Of a stretch of 64,000 nt of DNA, positions 32,730 to 41,802 are shown in pieces. Source of the DNA: an uncultured Stenotrophomonas sp. (lineage in GTDB: Bacteria > Pseudomonadota > Gammaproteobacteria > Xanthomonadales > Xanthomonadaceae); the NCBI GenBank assembly GCA_913775725.1, contig CAJYNG010000008.1:434001-498000 (forward strand), in the 5' to 3' direction. The notes under the pieces were generated by a model. That model was not told the DNA's origin. It saw nothing but the letters and a program-made list of their open reading frames with translations, and did no database searches. Every line of letters begins with the position of its first letter. Within the stretch, counting starts at the first letter, position 1. The translations under genes and the position numbers were made by a program.

Positions 32730-34022
32730 ATGATCTTCGGCCATGAAGGGTTGCCGCGTAGCGGCAAGAGCTATGAGGCGGTGCTGCACCACATCCTGCC
32801 CGCACTGCGCGCAAAGCGGCACGTCTACGTGCGCCTCAATGGGGTAGGGGGGAGCCTCGACAAGATCGCGGCGCACCTGGGCATGCCCGAAGAAGAAGTG
32901 CGTGATCTGGTGCATGTGATGGGCGACAAGGAGGTGGTTGATTGGTGTGTATGCGACACCGACAACGATGGTGCTATATCGTTCCCGCACATCGAGAAAC
33001 ACGCCCTGATCGTGATCGATGAGGCACATGAGTACTGGCCGACGAACCGGGCAAACCTACCGGAGCGCACCGCCAATTTCTTCGCCAAGCACGGCCATAT
33101 CAGCTTGGACATGGTGATTATCTCGCAGGACTGCAAAGACCTGCATCGCCTGATCATCCGCCGTATGGCAAAGAAGAACACGTATACCAAGCTCGATGCT
33201 CTGGGGGCGGATCAGCGGTACTCGGTGCGGTTCTATGCAGCCACCGGGACAGGCAAGTATGAGACGGTCGGAACGGAAACTCGCAAGTACGATCCCGCCA
33301 TATGGGAGCTTTACCACGGTGTGCAGCCAGGCATCGAATCCAACGAGGTCTATAAGGGGAACACCCGCACTCTGTGGAAGACGCTACGCGGACCGTCCAT
33401 CCTTATGGCCCTGGCGCTTGTGGTGGGTGTTGTGATGTTGGGGCGATTCTTCTTCGCAGGTGGAACGACCGGTGATACCGGAACACTGAAAGAGGTTGCC
33501 GCTTCGCAGAAGGCCGCAATCCCAGCCATTGCGCACGCCCCCGGCTCTCAGCCGGCTACGGTGGTCACCAAGGTGGTCGATGCTCCAAAGTCGAAGGAGA
33601 AGCTTCCTGCAGGCGTACAGTACATCCTCGACATGGCAGCCAATGCCAGGGCGCGGCACGCTGGCTGGTACGGGCAACGAGATATCGTAGAGTTCCGGGC
33701 ATCAGGAGGCGGGCAGGTGCTCGACCGATTCACCACGGAGCAGTTGTGGGCGCTGGGCTGGTCTGTGAAAAGAACAGAGTTCGGCGTGCTTCTGAGTGCG
33801 AGAGGCCACGAGATCATCGCGACTACATGGCCTGTCGATCCCTTCGGCGAGCAGTCTGATTCGACCACTGAGCGTATTAGGGCTGCGGCGGGGTCGCCTG
33901 TGACGAGCGCGAGCGAGACACAGCCGACCACCGCCGCGGCGAACGGGAGCACTCTGATTGCAGTTGGGAAGCGCCCCATGGGCACGTTCCCAGAGACGCC
34001 GCCATATCCGGCGAGCTTCTGA
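32730..34022 (+). CDS. zot: Zot-like assembly ATPase (pI)
   Basis: The 430-residue protein has Walker A GLPRSGKS (residues 7-14), Walker B LIVIDEAHEYWP near 91-102 and a single membrane helix near 222-243, followed by a periplasmic part. This is the pI/Zot protein that drives phage extrusion at the inner membrane. Its C-terminal end matches the frameshifted remnant at 25927-26282. The name Zot does not imply that it is a toxin here. Confidence 0.9.
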   Translation: MIFGHEGLPRSGKSYEAVLHHILPALRAKRHVYVRLNGVGGSLDKIAAHLGMPEEEVRDLVHVMGDKEVVDWCVCDTDNDGAISFPHIEKHALIVIDEAHEYWPTNRANLPERTANFFAKHGHISLDMVIISQDCKDLHRLIIRRMAKKNTYTKLDALGADQRYSVRFYAATGTGKYETVGTETRKYDPAIWELYHGVQPGIESNEVYKGNTRTLWKTLRGPSILMALALVVGVVMLGRFFFAGGTTGDTGTLKEVAASQKAAIPAIAHAPGSQPATVVTKVVDAPKSKEKLPAGVQYILDMAANARARHAGWYGQRDIVEFRASGGGQVLDRFTTEQLWALGWSVKRTEFGVLLSARGHEIIATTWPVDPFGEQSDSTTERIRAAAGSPVTSASETQPTTAAANGSTLIAVGKRPMGTFPETPPYPASF

Positions 34023-34064
34023 TTTCACCGATGAGATACCATGCCCCCGAACCTTGGGGGCGAA

Positions 34065-34472
34065 ATGGACATTCGATCTGGCCTAGTTTTGGCTCTACTG
34101 CTGCTGTCGGCACCTACGCATGCGCAACAGCTACGCTCGGCCACCGGCCCGCAGCCAGCGCCCAGGTACACGCCGCCAACACCGAAGGCGAGCAATCTTG
34201 GCGCTGAACCGCTGAAATGCCAGCAGCACCTCGATCCCCGCATTCGGCTCTATTGCGCCGACATTGAACGATCCTTGATCCAGAGCGAGGCGCGTCGTCA
34301 AGGCATACCAACGCCATCGAGCGAGATTGTCCGTATGCCTGCCTACGGGAGCGCTGAGGCAAAGCAGTTGGGCGCTGCCTGCATGGGGGGCACTGCAATG
34401 CGTCGCCTGAGCAATGGCTGGGAACAGTTGCGAAACGCCAAGGGCGAATGGCTGCGCTGCCGCGAGCAATGA
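34065..34472 (+). CDS. secreted phage accessory protein, 135 residues
   Basis: From the ATG at 34065, after TGGGGGCGAA, the product has a signal peptide (about 1-20, ending THAQ) and a mature domain with four cysteines, ending CMGGTAMRRLSNGWEQL...WLRC. The pattern is similar to the C-terminus of the membrane protein at 26296-26772 in the older phage. The gene fills the slot between zot and the terminator, which differs in content between the two phages. Confidence 0.6.
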   Translation: MDIRSGLVLALLLLSAPTHAQQLRSATGPQPAPRYTPPTPKASNLGAEPLKCQQHLDPRIRLYCADIERSLIQSEARRQGIPTPSSEIVRMPAYGSAEAKQLGAACMGGTAMRRLSNGWEQLRNAKGEWLRCREQ

Positions 34473-34474
34473 AT

Positions 34475-34520
34475 CGGGGTGTAGGGGCAGCGCCCCTACG
34501 TAAGCGCTTCACACGCGCTG
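34475..34520. repeat. right copy of 46-bp phage repeat with terminator hairpin
   Basis: It matches 27481-27526 at 45 of 46 positions and contains the hairpin GTAGGGGC-AGC-GCCCCTAC at 34481-34499. It lies between the convergent accessory and DUF3653 genes and should end both transcripts. Confidence 0.85.
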
Positions 34521-34889
34521 GCGACGTTTCGGCCCCGGTACCGGCAGGACCGCTGCGGGAGGCTCGGCGTCAGGGCCCGCCATCGCCACCGCCGAACGCT
34601 GTTTGCGCTGGCTCACAACGTCGCGCAGATTGACAACAGTGGCAGGATGATGGCGAATGCCGGCGCCGCGATTGCGCACATTTCTGGAACTGTCGATCGA
34701 CGGCGCCGAACGTGCAGCTTCCATCATCCGGCGCCATTCCTGCGCTTGGCAGGCGGTGAGCGACAGCCAGGCCAAATCTTCCGGGAGCAGTTCGCGGCCT
34801 TCGGGGGTGATCAGGCGATCACCGAGGAAAGAAAAACCGGCCCAAGGGCCGGTCAAGTCGATACGGTGGTGCGGGTCGAACTCAATCAT
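34509..34889 (-). CDS. DUF3653 phage protein, right copy
   Basis: The 126-residue protein begins MIEFDPHHRIDLTGPWAGF and ends with a basic PGPKRRQRV tail, like the left copy (RGPRPRQRV). Between the two lies a variable middle. The function of the family is unknown. The ATG overlaps the stop of the small gene upstream, so it is translationally coupled to it. Confidence 0.78.
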   Translation of the reverse strand: MIEFDPHHRIDLTGPWAGFSFLGDRLITPEGRELLPEDLAWLSLTACQAQEWRRMMEAARSAPSIDSSRNVRNRGAGIRHHPATVVNLRDVVSQRKQRSAVAMAGPDAEPPAAVLPVPGPKRRQRV

Positions 34890-34999
34890 GCCGCGATCTC
34901 ATCCTTGGCCGGGGTGCCAGGTCGCAGGCAAGAGCCGAGCCAGAGGCTCAGCCATTGCCATGCGGAGCCGACGAAGGCCGCAGCAGCCCGATACATCAT
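34886..34999 (-). CDS. short hydrophobic frame cut off from the phage repressor
   Basis: The frame from ATG 34999 (adjacent to the core) encodes 37 residues with FVGSAWQWLSLWLGSC, a hydrophobic helix, and ends at a TGA overlapping the DUF3653 ATG. In the circular phage the core joins this frame exactly in phase to the repressor, of which it would be the C-terminal tail. In the prophage it is separated from it. The left phage encodes a similar tail, FVGSAWEWLGLWLGSC, in another frame across 27885-27975. Confidence 0.6.
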   Translation of the reverse strand: MMYRAAAAFVGSAWQWLSLWLGSCLRPGTPAKDEIAA

Positions 35000-35025
35000 T
35001 TCGCATAATGTATATTATGTTCCAC
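34998..35025. other. dif: dif site (XerCD recombination site), attR
   Basis: The 28 bases from 34998 have a XerC arm TTCGCATAA, central TGTATA and XerD arm TTATGTT, which is the form of gammaproteobacterial dif (E. coli: GCGCATAA-TGTATA-TTATGTT). The four last bases differ from E. coli. It is the only complete dif in the window and is therefore the functional chromosome dimer resolution site regenerated at the right end of the phage. Confidence 0.87.
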
Positions 35026-35175
35026 CAGGGCCTGGCCGAACCAATCCGTTGACAACCATCCACTTCAGCTTCGCGTCTCCTCAAGACCCCTCCGAGAAGC
35101 CACTGCGTAGGACGACCTTCAGCGCCATCCCTTTCCGTCGATATCGAAGTGAACTGCCTTCACCTGCTACCGGAC

Positions 35176-36012
35176 ATGACAAACCAGCAACACGATGAGC
35201 AATGCCTTGCCGAAATCCTGGGGATTCTCAACGACCTGACAAGCGAGAAGCCGCTCTCGTTGCCCAGCACTACAGCGACCTGGCCATACCTCTTAGAACG
35301 CAGCCTACTGATCGCATATGTTGGCGTGCTCGTGATCACTGCGGCCTCGGCGGTTGTGGCTGCAGCTACATCTTTGCAGGAGCCGGCAGAGCCCTTCCTT
35401 CAATCCGGTTTCTTTACAGGATTCGTACTCGTCGTCGCGTACATCCTATCCTCACTCGTCAATGCGGTTATCGCCCACCGAAGAGCGCGCAAGGATCCCA
35501 CTCCTGCAATGCTCCGGAGAATGCGGCGCGACACGATTCAAGATTGGAAGCAAATCCAGTTGCTTCGCACCTTTCCACGGCACCTTGTCGAATACGCACT
35601 GACACAGTACAAGTGGCACTGGGACATGCTTGAGCAACGGGTTGGTCTCTTCTCGGGCGATCTCCGCCGGCTGGGTTTGGCCCCCGCATTGGCGGGCAGT
35701 GCTTTGGCTGCGGCCAATCTCATTAGGCAGGAAGGCGTGGTGTTGTTATGGGCGCCGATCGCGATGGCCTGTTGCCTCTACATCGTCGCCACAGTGCTGC
35801 TCGCATCCCGCGAAAGGCCGAGACAGGTCGTCGAGCTACTATCATTCTTGATCAAGAGCTGGGAGTCGCTCACTCCAGCTCCAATGCCACAGCTCGCTCC
35901 TGAGCACCTTGATCTGCCTCTTGCGTTAGCTGCGGCTGGGCAAATACAAGAATCTGTGCATCACATACACGTCAACCAACCCCAGCGCTCGATGCCGGAA
36001 CGCTTTCGGTAG
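35176..36012 (+). CDS. four-helix membrane protein of unknown function
   Basis: The 278-residue protein has membrane helices near 43-65, 80-103, 180-200 and 205-222 and cytoplasmic stretches between and after them. The GC content is lower than in the host genes. The last 30 codons overlap the end of the truncated GNAT gene on the other strand, so the true original C-terminus may be different. A GTG at 35149 is an alternative start. The family is not recognised. Confidence 0.55.
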   Translation: MTNQQHDEQCLAEILGILNDLTSEKPLSLPSTTATWPYLLERSLLIAYVGVLVITAASAVVAAATSLQEPAEPFLQSGFFTGFVLVVAYILSSLVNAVIAHRRARKDPTPAMLRRMRRDTIQDWKQIQLLRTFPRHLVEYALTQYKWHWDMLEQRVGLFSGDLRRLGLAPALAGSALAAANLIRQEGVVLLWAPIAMACCLYIVATVLLASRERPRQVVELLSFLIKSWESLTPAPMPQLAPEHLDLPLALAAAGQIQESVHHIHVNQPQRSMPERFR

Positions 36013-36111
36013 CGTTCCCACCACCTCGAACCCCAGCTTCCGGTACATGGCCGTCTTGAACATGCCCCACATCACGTCGAAATCGCCTGCACGGGCGGGC
36101 CGGATCTCCAT
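35926..36111 (-). pseudogene. GNAT acetyltransferase with internal deletion
   Basis: The frame starts like a GNAT enzyme (MEIRPARAGDFDVMWGMF) and jumps directly to a typical GNAT end (YRKLGFEVVGTLPKAFRH...GLVDVYVMHRFL). About 100 residues with the acetyl-CoA binding core are missing, so it cannot be active. It lies at the right boundary of the accessory DNA next to dif. Confidence 0.75.
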
Positions 36112-36244
36112 GCGTCTTCTGCAGATCTGTGGTCGTGACCGGGCCGGACACTAGCAGATTCCAGCGCCCGCCCCGTAGCTGCTTCACGCGCCACCACCAT
36201 GCACTCCGCAATAGTTGAGGAAATTCCAGCCATTAGAGCCATAG

Positions 36245-38428
36245 ATGCCCCCTGTTTCCGCGTACATCCCGCACCGGCTTCGACGATGGCGCGTATCCGC
36301 CTACGTCCTGCTGGGCATCTACCTGCTGTATCTGCTGGCCGGCAACATCTTCCTCAACACGCCCTTGTTCGACCAGGTTACCAACCGCAAGCCGCACAAG
36401 TTCGTGATGACCACGGGCCCGGCCATCACGCTGCTCCCCGGCCACGTGATCGCCTGGAACGTGCACATGCGCGGCCACGTCAACCACACCGTCTACGTGC
36501 TGCATGCCGACCGGGCAAGCGCCAGACTGGCAGTCCTGCCGCTGTTCCAGCGCGAAGTGCGGGTTCCGCGCCTGCAGGCCACGGGCGTATCTGCCGAGAT
36601 CAGCCGTGTTGAAGAGGCCATTCCGCCGCCCCCGCGCAGCGACCAGGGTTGGACGCTGCGTTTCGATGCCATCCACAGCGACAGCATCCGCAGCGCCCGT
36701 TTCGGCAAGCTGCTGATCATCGGCAAGGGCCAGGGCACGGTCGGCTTCGTCAAGCAGCTGCGCGGCGGTCCGTCGGAGCTGCTGGATTCAACCGTCACGT
36801 TCAAGGGTGCGGACACCAGTTTCGACGGCGTGCAGCTGCTCGGCGACATGAACCTGGCTGCACGCTTCAGCTACCCGCGCCATTACCGGGACCAGGCGCC
36901 GGGGCTCGCCAAACTGAAGATCCTGCATGCCCAGCTGGACATTGATGCACGCAGCCAGGGCCTGCGCATGGATACGGATGCCACCACGCCGAAGATATCG
37001 AGCGCTCCCGTGCCTGGTCGCCTGCAGCTCTCGGCACACCTGATCGACGGACAGCTGCAGCCCGGCGACCACGCTCTATGGCAGGTGCCGCTCTACCTTG
37101 GCGACGGTGCTCCCGACCGCGGCGTGCTGGCCCTTCAGCTCAATGTGGCCAATGACCTGCGCCTGCAGGCGCGCCTGCCACCCCGGCCCGGCTCGGGCAG
37201 CGAAGTGGACGCGGACCTGCACGTCACCGGCCGTGAAATTCCCTTCCAGGATCCGGCCCAGTTGCTGGAGCGCAGTTCCGGCACGGTGCGCGGCGAATGG
37301 ACGTTCACCTCGCTCAACTGGATCCCTGCCCTGTTCGTCCGCAAGCCGTGGCTGCAACTGGACGGCGGCGGCACGCTGAAAGCCGACCTGCGGCTGCGCA
37401 ACGGCGAGCTGAGCGAAGGCAGCACGGTGGACATTCCCTCCGCCGAGGCGGTTGCCGAGGTGGCGGGCGCCCGGCTTGCCGGTACCGCCAGCGCGCATGG
37501 GGAACTGAAGTCAGGTACTCCGAATCAGGCCTTGCTTGCCGTCCGCCTGCCTCGCTTCACCGCGCGCCCCATCGACGCCAAGGACGTTCGGCTGTTCGAC
37601 GGCCGCGATCTGGCATTGGACCTGACCGGCGACGGCCGATTGCAGGAACTGCGCAAGGGCGTGCGCGCGCACCTGAGCTTCAGCGAAGCCACGATTCCAG
37701 ATCTGTCGGCCTACAACCGTTATCTCGGCTCAAAACAGGTGCGCCTGCTGCGCGGCACCGGCTCACTCAGCGGTGATGCCACCCTGGATACCGATGGCCG
37801 CGTTGGCCATGGCACGGCCCGCCTGCAGGGGCGCAACACCAGCGCGAAGGTCGCTGGACTGGACATGGGCGGCGATGTGGACGTGAACGCAACGCTGCGC
37901 CGTGGCGACTTCAACCAGCGCCACTTTGATCTGTCCGGCACCACGGTCGAGCTACGCAACGTGCAGGTGGCCGGCACTGAACGCTCGACTGCATGGAAAG
38001 GGCGTGCGGCGTTCAAGCGCGGCCGCATCGATGCGCAATCGCCCTTCCAGGTGGACGCCACCACCGACCTGACGCTCAGTGATGCGCGCCCCTTGCTGGC
38101 ATTGTTCGCCGAGCGCACGGACTACCCGCGCTGGACCTTGTCGCTGCTGGATTCCGGCCAGGTGGATGCACAGGCCAGGCTGCGCTGGCGCCCGGGCCAT
38201 CTGATGATCGATGGCCTGCAGGCCGAGAATGATCGGCTGTCGCTGCGCGCGCGACTGGATCTGCTGGAACAGCGCAAGCGCGGCGACCTTTATCTGCGCT
38301 GGGGGCTGTTGGGAGCGGGCATCGAACTGGATGGCGACCAGCGCCAGTGGCACCTGGCCAAGGCGCGCGAGTGGTTTGACGAGCGCCCTTCCCTGCTGCC
38401 GGCAAGTACGGGCGGATCTTCAGACTGA
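36245..38428 (+). CDS. AsmA/YhdP-like inner-membrane protein
   Basis: The 727-residue protein has one N-terminal membrane helix (about 18-38) and a long periplasmic part dominated by beta-rich repeats with low cysteine content. Examples are LQLNVANDLRLQARLP and GTLKADLRLRNGELSEGST. This is the make-up of AsmA-like proteins, which span the periplasm and are linked to phospholipid transport to the outer membrane. It is shorter than YhdP. It is the first host gene right of the terminus insertions. Confidence 0.65.
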   Translation: MPPVSAYIPHRLRRWRVSAYVLLGIYLLYLLAGNIFLNTPLFDQVTNRKPHKFVMTTGPAITLLPGHVIAWNVHMRGHVNHTVYVLHADRASARLAVLPLFQREVRVPRLQATGVSAEISRVEEAIPPPPRSDQGWTLRFDAIHSDSIRSARFGKLLIIGKGQGTVGFVKQLRGGPSELLDSTVTFKGADTSFDGVQLLGDMNLAARFSYPRHYRDQAPGLAKLKILHAQLDIDARSQGLRMDTDATTPKISSAPVPGRLQLSAHLIDGQLQPGDHALWQVPLYLGDGAPDRGVLALQLNVANDLRLQARLPPRPGSGSEVDADLHVTGREIPFQDPAQLLERSSGTVRGEWTFTSLNWIPALFVRKPWLQLDGGGTLKADLRLRNGELSEGSTVDIPSAEAVAEVAGARLAGTASAHGELKSGTPNQALLAVRLPRFTARPIDAKDVRLFDGRDLALDLTGDGRLQELRKGVRAHLSFSEATIPDLSAYNRYLGSKQVRLLRGTGSLSGDATLDTDGRVGHGTARLQGRNTSAKVAGLDMGGDVDVNATLRRGDFNQRHFDLSGTTVELRNVQVAGTERSTAWKGRAAFKRGRIDAQSPFQVDATTDLTLSDARPLLALFAERTDYPRWTLSLLDSGQVDAQARLRWRPGHLMIDGLQAENDRLSLRARLDLLEQRKRGDLYLRWGLLGAGIELDGDQRQWHLAKAREWFDERPSLLPASTGGSSD

Positions 38429-38502
38429 AAGCCGCGGCACCTGCATCCAAATACTGCTTTCATGCGTATGCAGGTGCATACGGAGCATGGAGCGGTATCG
38501 GG

Positions 38503-38988
38503 ATGAAGCGCGGCACACAGATTTCCGGGTTTCTGGGCTGGTTGGCGATCACCTTCGCTGCGGCCGCGTTGGGCGCGTGGGCATCTTCGTCGGCGGCCAC
38601 CTTCTATGCCTCGCTTGAGCTGCCCACGTGGGCGCCGCCGGCCAGCGTGTTTGGCCCGGTGTGGACGCTGCTCTATGCGCTGATGGCGGTTGCGGCCTGG
38701 CGGGTCTGGCGCGAGCGCGGCTGGCGCGGCGCGCAACCGGCACTGCGGCTCTATCTGTTGCAGTTGGCCGTCAATGCACTGTGGAGCTGGCTGTTCTTCG
38801 GCTGGAAACTTGGCGCCCTTGCGTTCGCGGACATTCTTCTGCTGATTGCGCTGGTGTGCGCCACGATCGTCAGGTTTGCGCGCGTCAGCCGCATTGCGGC
38901 AGTAATGCTGCTTCCCTACCTGGCCTGGATCGTGTTTGCCTGCGCGCTGAACTACGCGGTCTGGCGCGCCAATCCCGCACTGCTGTGA
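38503..38988 (+). CDS. tspO: TspO/MBR-family tryptophan-rich sensory protein
   Basis: The 161-residue protein has five membrane helices and the conserved TspO residues: LPTWAPPASVFGPVWTLLYALM in the first loop and helix, ALWSWLFFGW in the third, and a C-terminal NYAVWRAN. TspO binds and photodegrades porphyrins. It lies two genes before the bacteriophytochrome, both being tetrapyrrole-related. The distance to the AsmA-like gene is 74 bases. Confidence 0.9.
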   Translation: MKRGTQISGFLGWLAITFAAAALGAWASSSAATFYASLELPTWAPPASVFGPVWTLLYALMAVAAWRVWRERGWRGAQPALRLYLLQLAVNALWSWLFFGWKLGALAFADILLLIALVCATIVRFARVSRIAAVMLLPYLAWIVFACALNYAVWRANPALL

Positions 38989-39004
38989 GCGCAACACATC
39001 TGAA

Positions 39005-39367
39005 TCAGGCCTGGGCAATGGCCTGCGGGCGCCACGCCCGCAGCAGCGAGGGCTTGAAGGCCTGCTGGCCACAGCCGGTGGGGCAGCGCACCACTCTGGC
39101 TGCGGAATGGCTCACCAACCCTTGGCCTTCCTCTGCCTTGAACACCGTTTCGCAGGAAAGGCAGCGGGCCACCAGTGAGTACAGGTGCAGAAGACGGCCG
39201 CTGGCAGGATCCTGCAGGGCATCCACATCCAGCAGTTCAAACTGGCAGCTGTCAGGCAGCATGCGGTACGGAAGAGATGGCAGCGTCTGCAGGTTCACGG
39301 GCGTGGCAACGGTTGAAGGTGGATTCACCGTAGGGCAATCGCTGTCGAGTTGGCGTGCAGTCGACAT
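39005..39367 (-). CDS. hypothetical protein with CxxC motif, 120 residues
   Basis: The ATG at 39367 begins MSTARQLDSD. The C-terminal half has CLSCE and CPTGC, which may form a zinc site. No domain is recognised. It is convergent with tspO. Confidence 0.5.
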   Translation of the reverse strand: MSTARQLDSDCPTVNPPSTVATPVNLQTLPSLPYRMLPDSCQFELLDVDALQDPASGRLLHLYSLVARCLSCETVFKAEEGQGLVSHSAARVVRCPTGCGQQAFKPSLLRAWRPQAIAQA

Positions 39368-39564
39368 GCGCCGGCTGCGAAACCTTTGCACGGAATCCTT
39401 CCACATGGCCTATCGCTGCGTAGATGAAGAATTCAGGTTTGAATGAAATGCCTTTCACATGCATCAGGTGGTAGGCGAATGCGCGCTTTTGCTTCACCAT
39501 CGCTGCTAGCCGGATGTAGCGCTGGGCTTTTCCAGCCATCCATGAATCATGAGTCCCGTCCTTG

Positions 39565-41802
39565 ATGCCATCTGCCGAGTCCACGCACGACCTTGCGCTG
39601 TCCCGTTGTGCGCGCGAACCGATCCAAACACCCGGCGCGATCCAGCCCTACGGTGTGCTACTGGTGCTGGAGCCGCAGTCGCTGCGGGTGCGTGAGCGCG
39701 CCATCAGTCAGCCGAGCGTTCTTCAGCAGTTCGGCGAGCCGTTGCTGCAGCACGTCAGTGAGGTGTTCGGTGGCGTGCTGGCACCCTTCCAGGCGCTGCT
39801 CCAGCAGGCCACCATCGGCAGCAGTGCGCATGTGGGCGCCGTGCACCTGGATGGTCACGGCCGGCACCAGCTGCTGGTGCATCGCTCCGCCACCGACCTC
39901 CTTGTCGAGCTGGAAGCACCGGTCCCGGGCCAGCCGGGCTCGCTGGAAGAGCTGTATCCGGCCATCCGAGAGCTCATGACGGGCATCGAATCGGCCTCGA
40001 CGGTGGAAGACCTCTGCCAGCTGGCCGCCGCGCACATGCGCCGGCTCACCGGCTTCGATCGCACCCTCGTCTATCAGTTCGACGCCGGCTGGAACGGCAT
40101 CGTGGTGGCCGAGGAAGGCAATGGCCTGTTGCCCTCGTACCTGGACTTGCGCTTCCCCGAATCGGATATTCCTGCGCAGGCCCGCGAGCTGTATCGCCGC
40201 AACCGCGTGCGGCTGATCGCAGACAACAACTACACCCCTGCCCCGCTGATGCGGGCCGAGGACCATCGCGACGCGCCGCCCACCGACCTGAGCCTGGCCG
40301 TGCTGCGCAGCGTCTCGCCGGTACACCTGCACTACATGCGCAACATGGGAACCGGTGCGTCGATGTCGGTATCGTTGGTGCATGAAGGCCGGCTGTGGGG
40401 CCTGGTGTCCTGTCACACCGTGCAGCCGCGCCGCCTGCCCTACCACGTGCGTACTGCCTGCGAGTTCATGGGCCAGATCCTGTCGCTGCAGATTGCGTTG
40501 AAGGAGCGTGCGCGTGCGATCGAAGAGCGCGTGGCCCGGCGTTCTGTGCTGGTCAAGCTGCTGGCACGCATGGCCGGTGATGAGGACTTCATGGCCGCGC
40601 TGCGCGACGACGAGGCCAGCCTGCTGTCGCTGACTGGCGCGGCCGGCGCGGCCATCGTGCACAAGGGCGACTGCATGCGCGTGGGCCAGTGCCCTTCTGC
40701 CAGCGACGTGCTGGCCCTGGCGAATTGGCTGGCCACGCAGCAGGCCGGCCAGGAAACCTACTGCACCGATCACCTGGCAGCCAACTGGTCACCTGCCGCG
40801 CACCTGGCCGACGTAGCCAGCGGCGTGCTGGCGGTGTCCATTTCGCAGTTGCATGACAGTTACCTGATGTGGTTCCGGCCGGAAGTGGTGCGCACCGTGC
40901 GCTGGGGTGGCGATCCCCGCAAGGAAGCAGCACCGGGCGTGGCGCTGTCTCCGCGCAACTCGTTCGAGGCCTGGAAGGAGACCGTGCAGCAGCGCAGCCT
41001 GCCGTGGAGCGATGCTGACTGCGACGCGGCACACGAGATGCGCACGGCCATCGTCGATATCGTGTTGCGCAAGGCCGAGGAAATGGCCGAACTGAACGAG
41101 CAGCTGCTTCGCAGCAACAAGGAACTGGAAGCCTTCTCCTACTCGGTCAGCCACGACCTGCGCGCTCCGTTCCGTCACATTGTCGGTTATTCCGAACTGC
41201 TGGGCAGCTCGGCGGGCGAGCGCCTGAACGATACCGAGCGCCGCTTCCTGGACACGATCGTGGAATCGGCCAAGTCCGCCGGAACACTGGTGGATGACCT
41301 GCTCAGCTTCTCGCAGATGGGGCGCTCCACCCTGGGGCGTGTGCGGATGGACATGACCGCGCTGGCCGAGGATGTGCGCCGGAGCCTGGCCCTGGACTAC
41401 GCCGGCCGCGACGTGCAGTGGACGCTCGCACCGCTGCCGGAGGTCGAAGCCGATCCGACGATGCTGCGCCTGGTCTGGCAGAACCTGCTGGCCAACGCGA
41501 TCAAGTTCACCCGCGAGCGCGACCAGGCTGCTATCGAGGTCGGTCACGAACGCAGCGACGACGAAGACCACTTCTTCGTGCGCGACAACGGCTGCGGCTT
41601 CGACATGCGCTACGTGGACAAGCTGTTCGGCGTGTTCCAACGCCTGCATCACGTCGAAGAGTTCGAAGGCACAGGCATCGGCCTGGCCAATGTACGCCGC
41701 ATCATCAGCCGCCATGGCGGCCGTACCTGGGCCGAGGGCGAGCCCGGTATGGGCGCCACCATTCACTTCACCCTACCCCGTTCCACAGGAGATCACCCAT
41801 GA
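39565..41802 (+). CDS. bphP: bacteriophytochrome histidine kinase
   Basis: The 745-residue protein has PAS (about 20-115), GAF (130-300), PHY (310-490), HisKA and HATPase domains. Cys15 in LSRCAREPIQTPGAIQPYG is the biliverdin attachment site of bacterial phytochromes. The GAF domain carries RFPESDIPAQAR near 198. The kinase has FSYSVSHDLRAPFRHIVG (His near 531) and the N box NLLANAIKF near 640. It senses red/far-red light. The ATG at 39565 is preferred over a TTG directly before it. No heme oxygenase gene lies in the operon. Confidence 0.93.
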   Translation: MPSAESTHDLALSRCAREPIQTPGAIQPYGVLLVLEPQSLRVRERAISQPSVLQQFGEPLLQHVSEVFGGVLAPFQALLQQATIGSSAHVGAVHLDGHGRHQLLVHRSATDLLVELEAPVPGQPGSLEELYPAIRELMTGIESASTVEDLCQLAAAHMRRLTGFDRTLVYQFDAGWNGIVVAEEGNGLLPSYLDLRFPESDIPAQARELYRRNRVRLIADNNYTPAPLMRAEDHRDAPPTDLSLAVLRSVSPVHLHYMRNMGTGASMSVSLVHEGRLWGLVSCHTVQPRRLPYHVRTACEFMGQILSLQIALKERARAIEERVARRSVLVKLLARMAGDEDFMAALRDDEASLLSLTGAAGAAIVHKGDCMRVGQCPSASDVLALANWLATQQAGQETYCTDHLAANWSPAAHLADVASGVLAVSISQLHDSYLMWFRPEVVRTVRWGGDPRKEAAPGVALSPRNSFEAWKETVQQRSLPWSDADCDAAHEMRTAIVDIVLRKAEEMAELNEQLLRSNKELEAFSYSVSHDLRAPFRHIVGYSELLGSSAGERLNDTERRFLDTIVESAKSAGTLVDDLLSFSQMGRSTLGRVRMDMTALAEDVRRSLALDYAGRDVQWTLAPLPEVEADPTMLRLVWQNLLANAIKFTRERDQAAIEVGHERSDDEDHFFVRDNGCGFDMRYVDKLFGVFQRLHHVEEFEGTGIGLANVRRIISRHGGRTWAEGEPGMGATIHFTLPRSTGDHP

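Larger units (their letters stand above)
27998..35014 (+). mobile_element. complete inovirus prophage integrated at dif
   Basis: About 7.0 kb between two copies of the 15-bp core holds a full filamentous phage gene set. Order: repressor (minus), two small genes, Rep, ssDNA-binding protein, minor coat-like protein, major coat, small zinc protein, second coat-like protein, adsorption protein pIII, pVI, Zot/pI, secreted accessory, DUF3653 (minus). There is no integrase; XerCD of the host does the recombination. Size and order fit Inoviridae of Xanthomonas and Stenotrophomonas. Confidence 0.9.

Noticed and set aside
32730-34022. Zot as a toxin gene
   Set aside because: The Walker motifs, membrane helix and position fit the phage assembly ATPase pI; nothing shows a toxin peptide.
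27998-35014. Search for a phage integrase or transposase
   Set aside because: No tyrosine or serine recombinase or transposase reading frame is present; the dif core explains integration by host XerCD.
39658-40773. A 371-codon minus-strand frame opposite the phytochrome gene
   Set aside because: It is a shadow of the plus-strand codon pattern with low-complexity composition and no start signal; the phytochrome frame is unambiguous.
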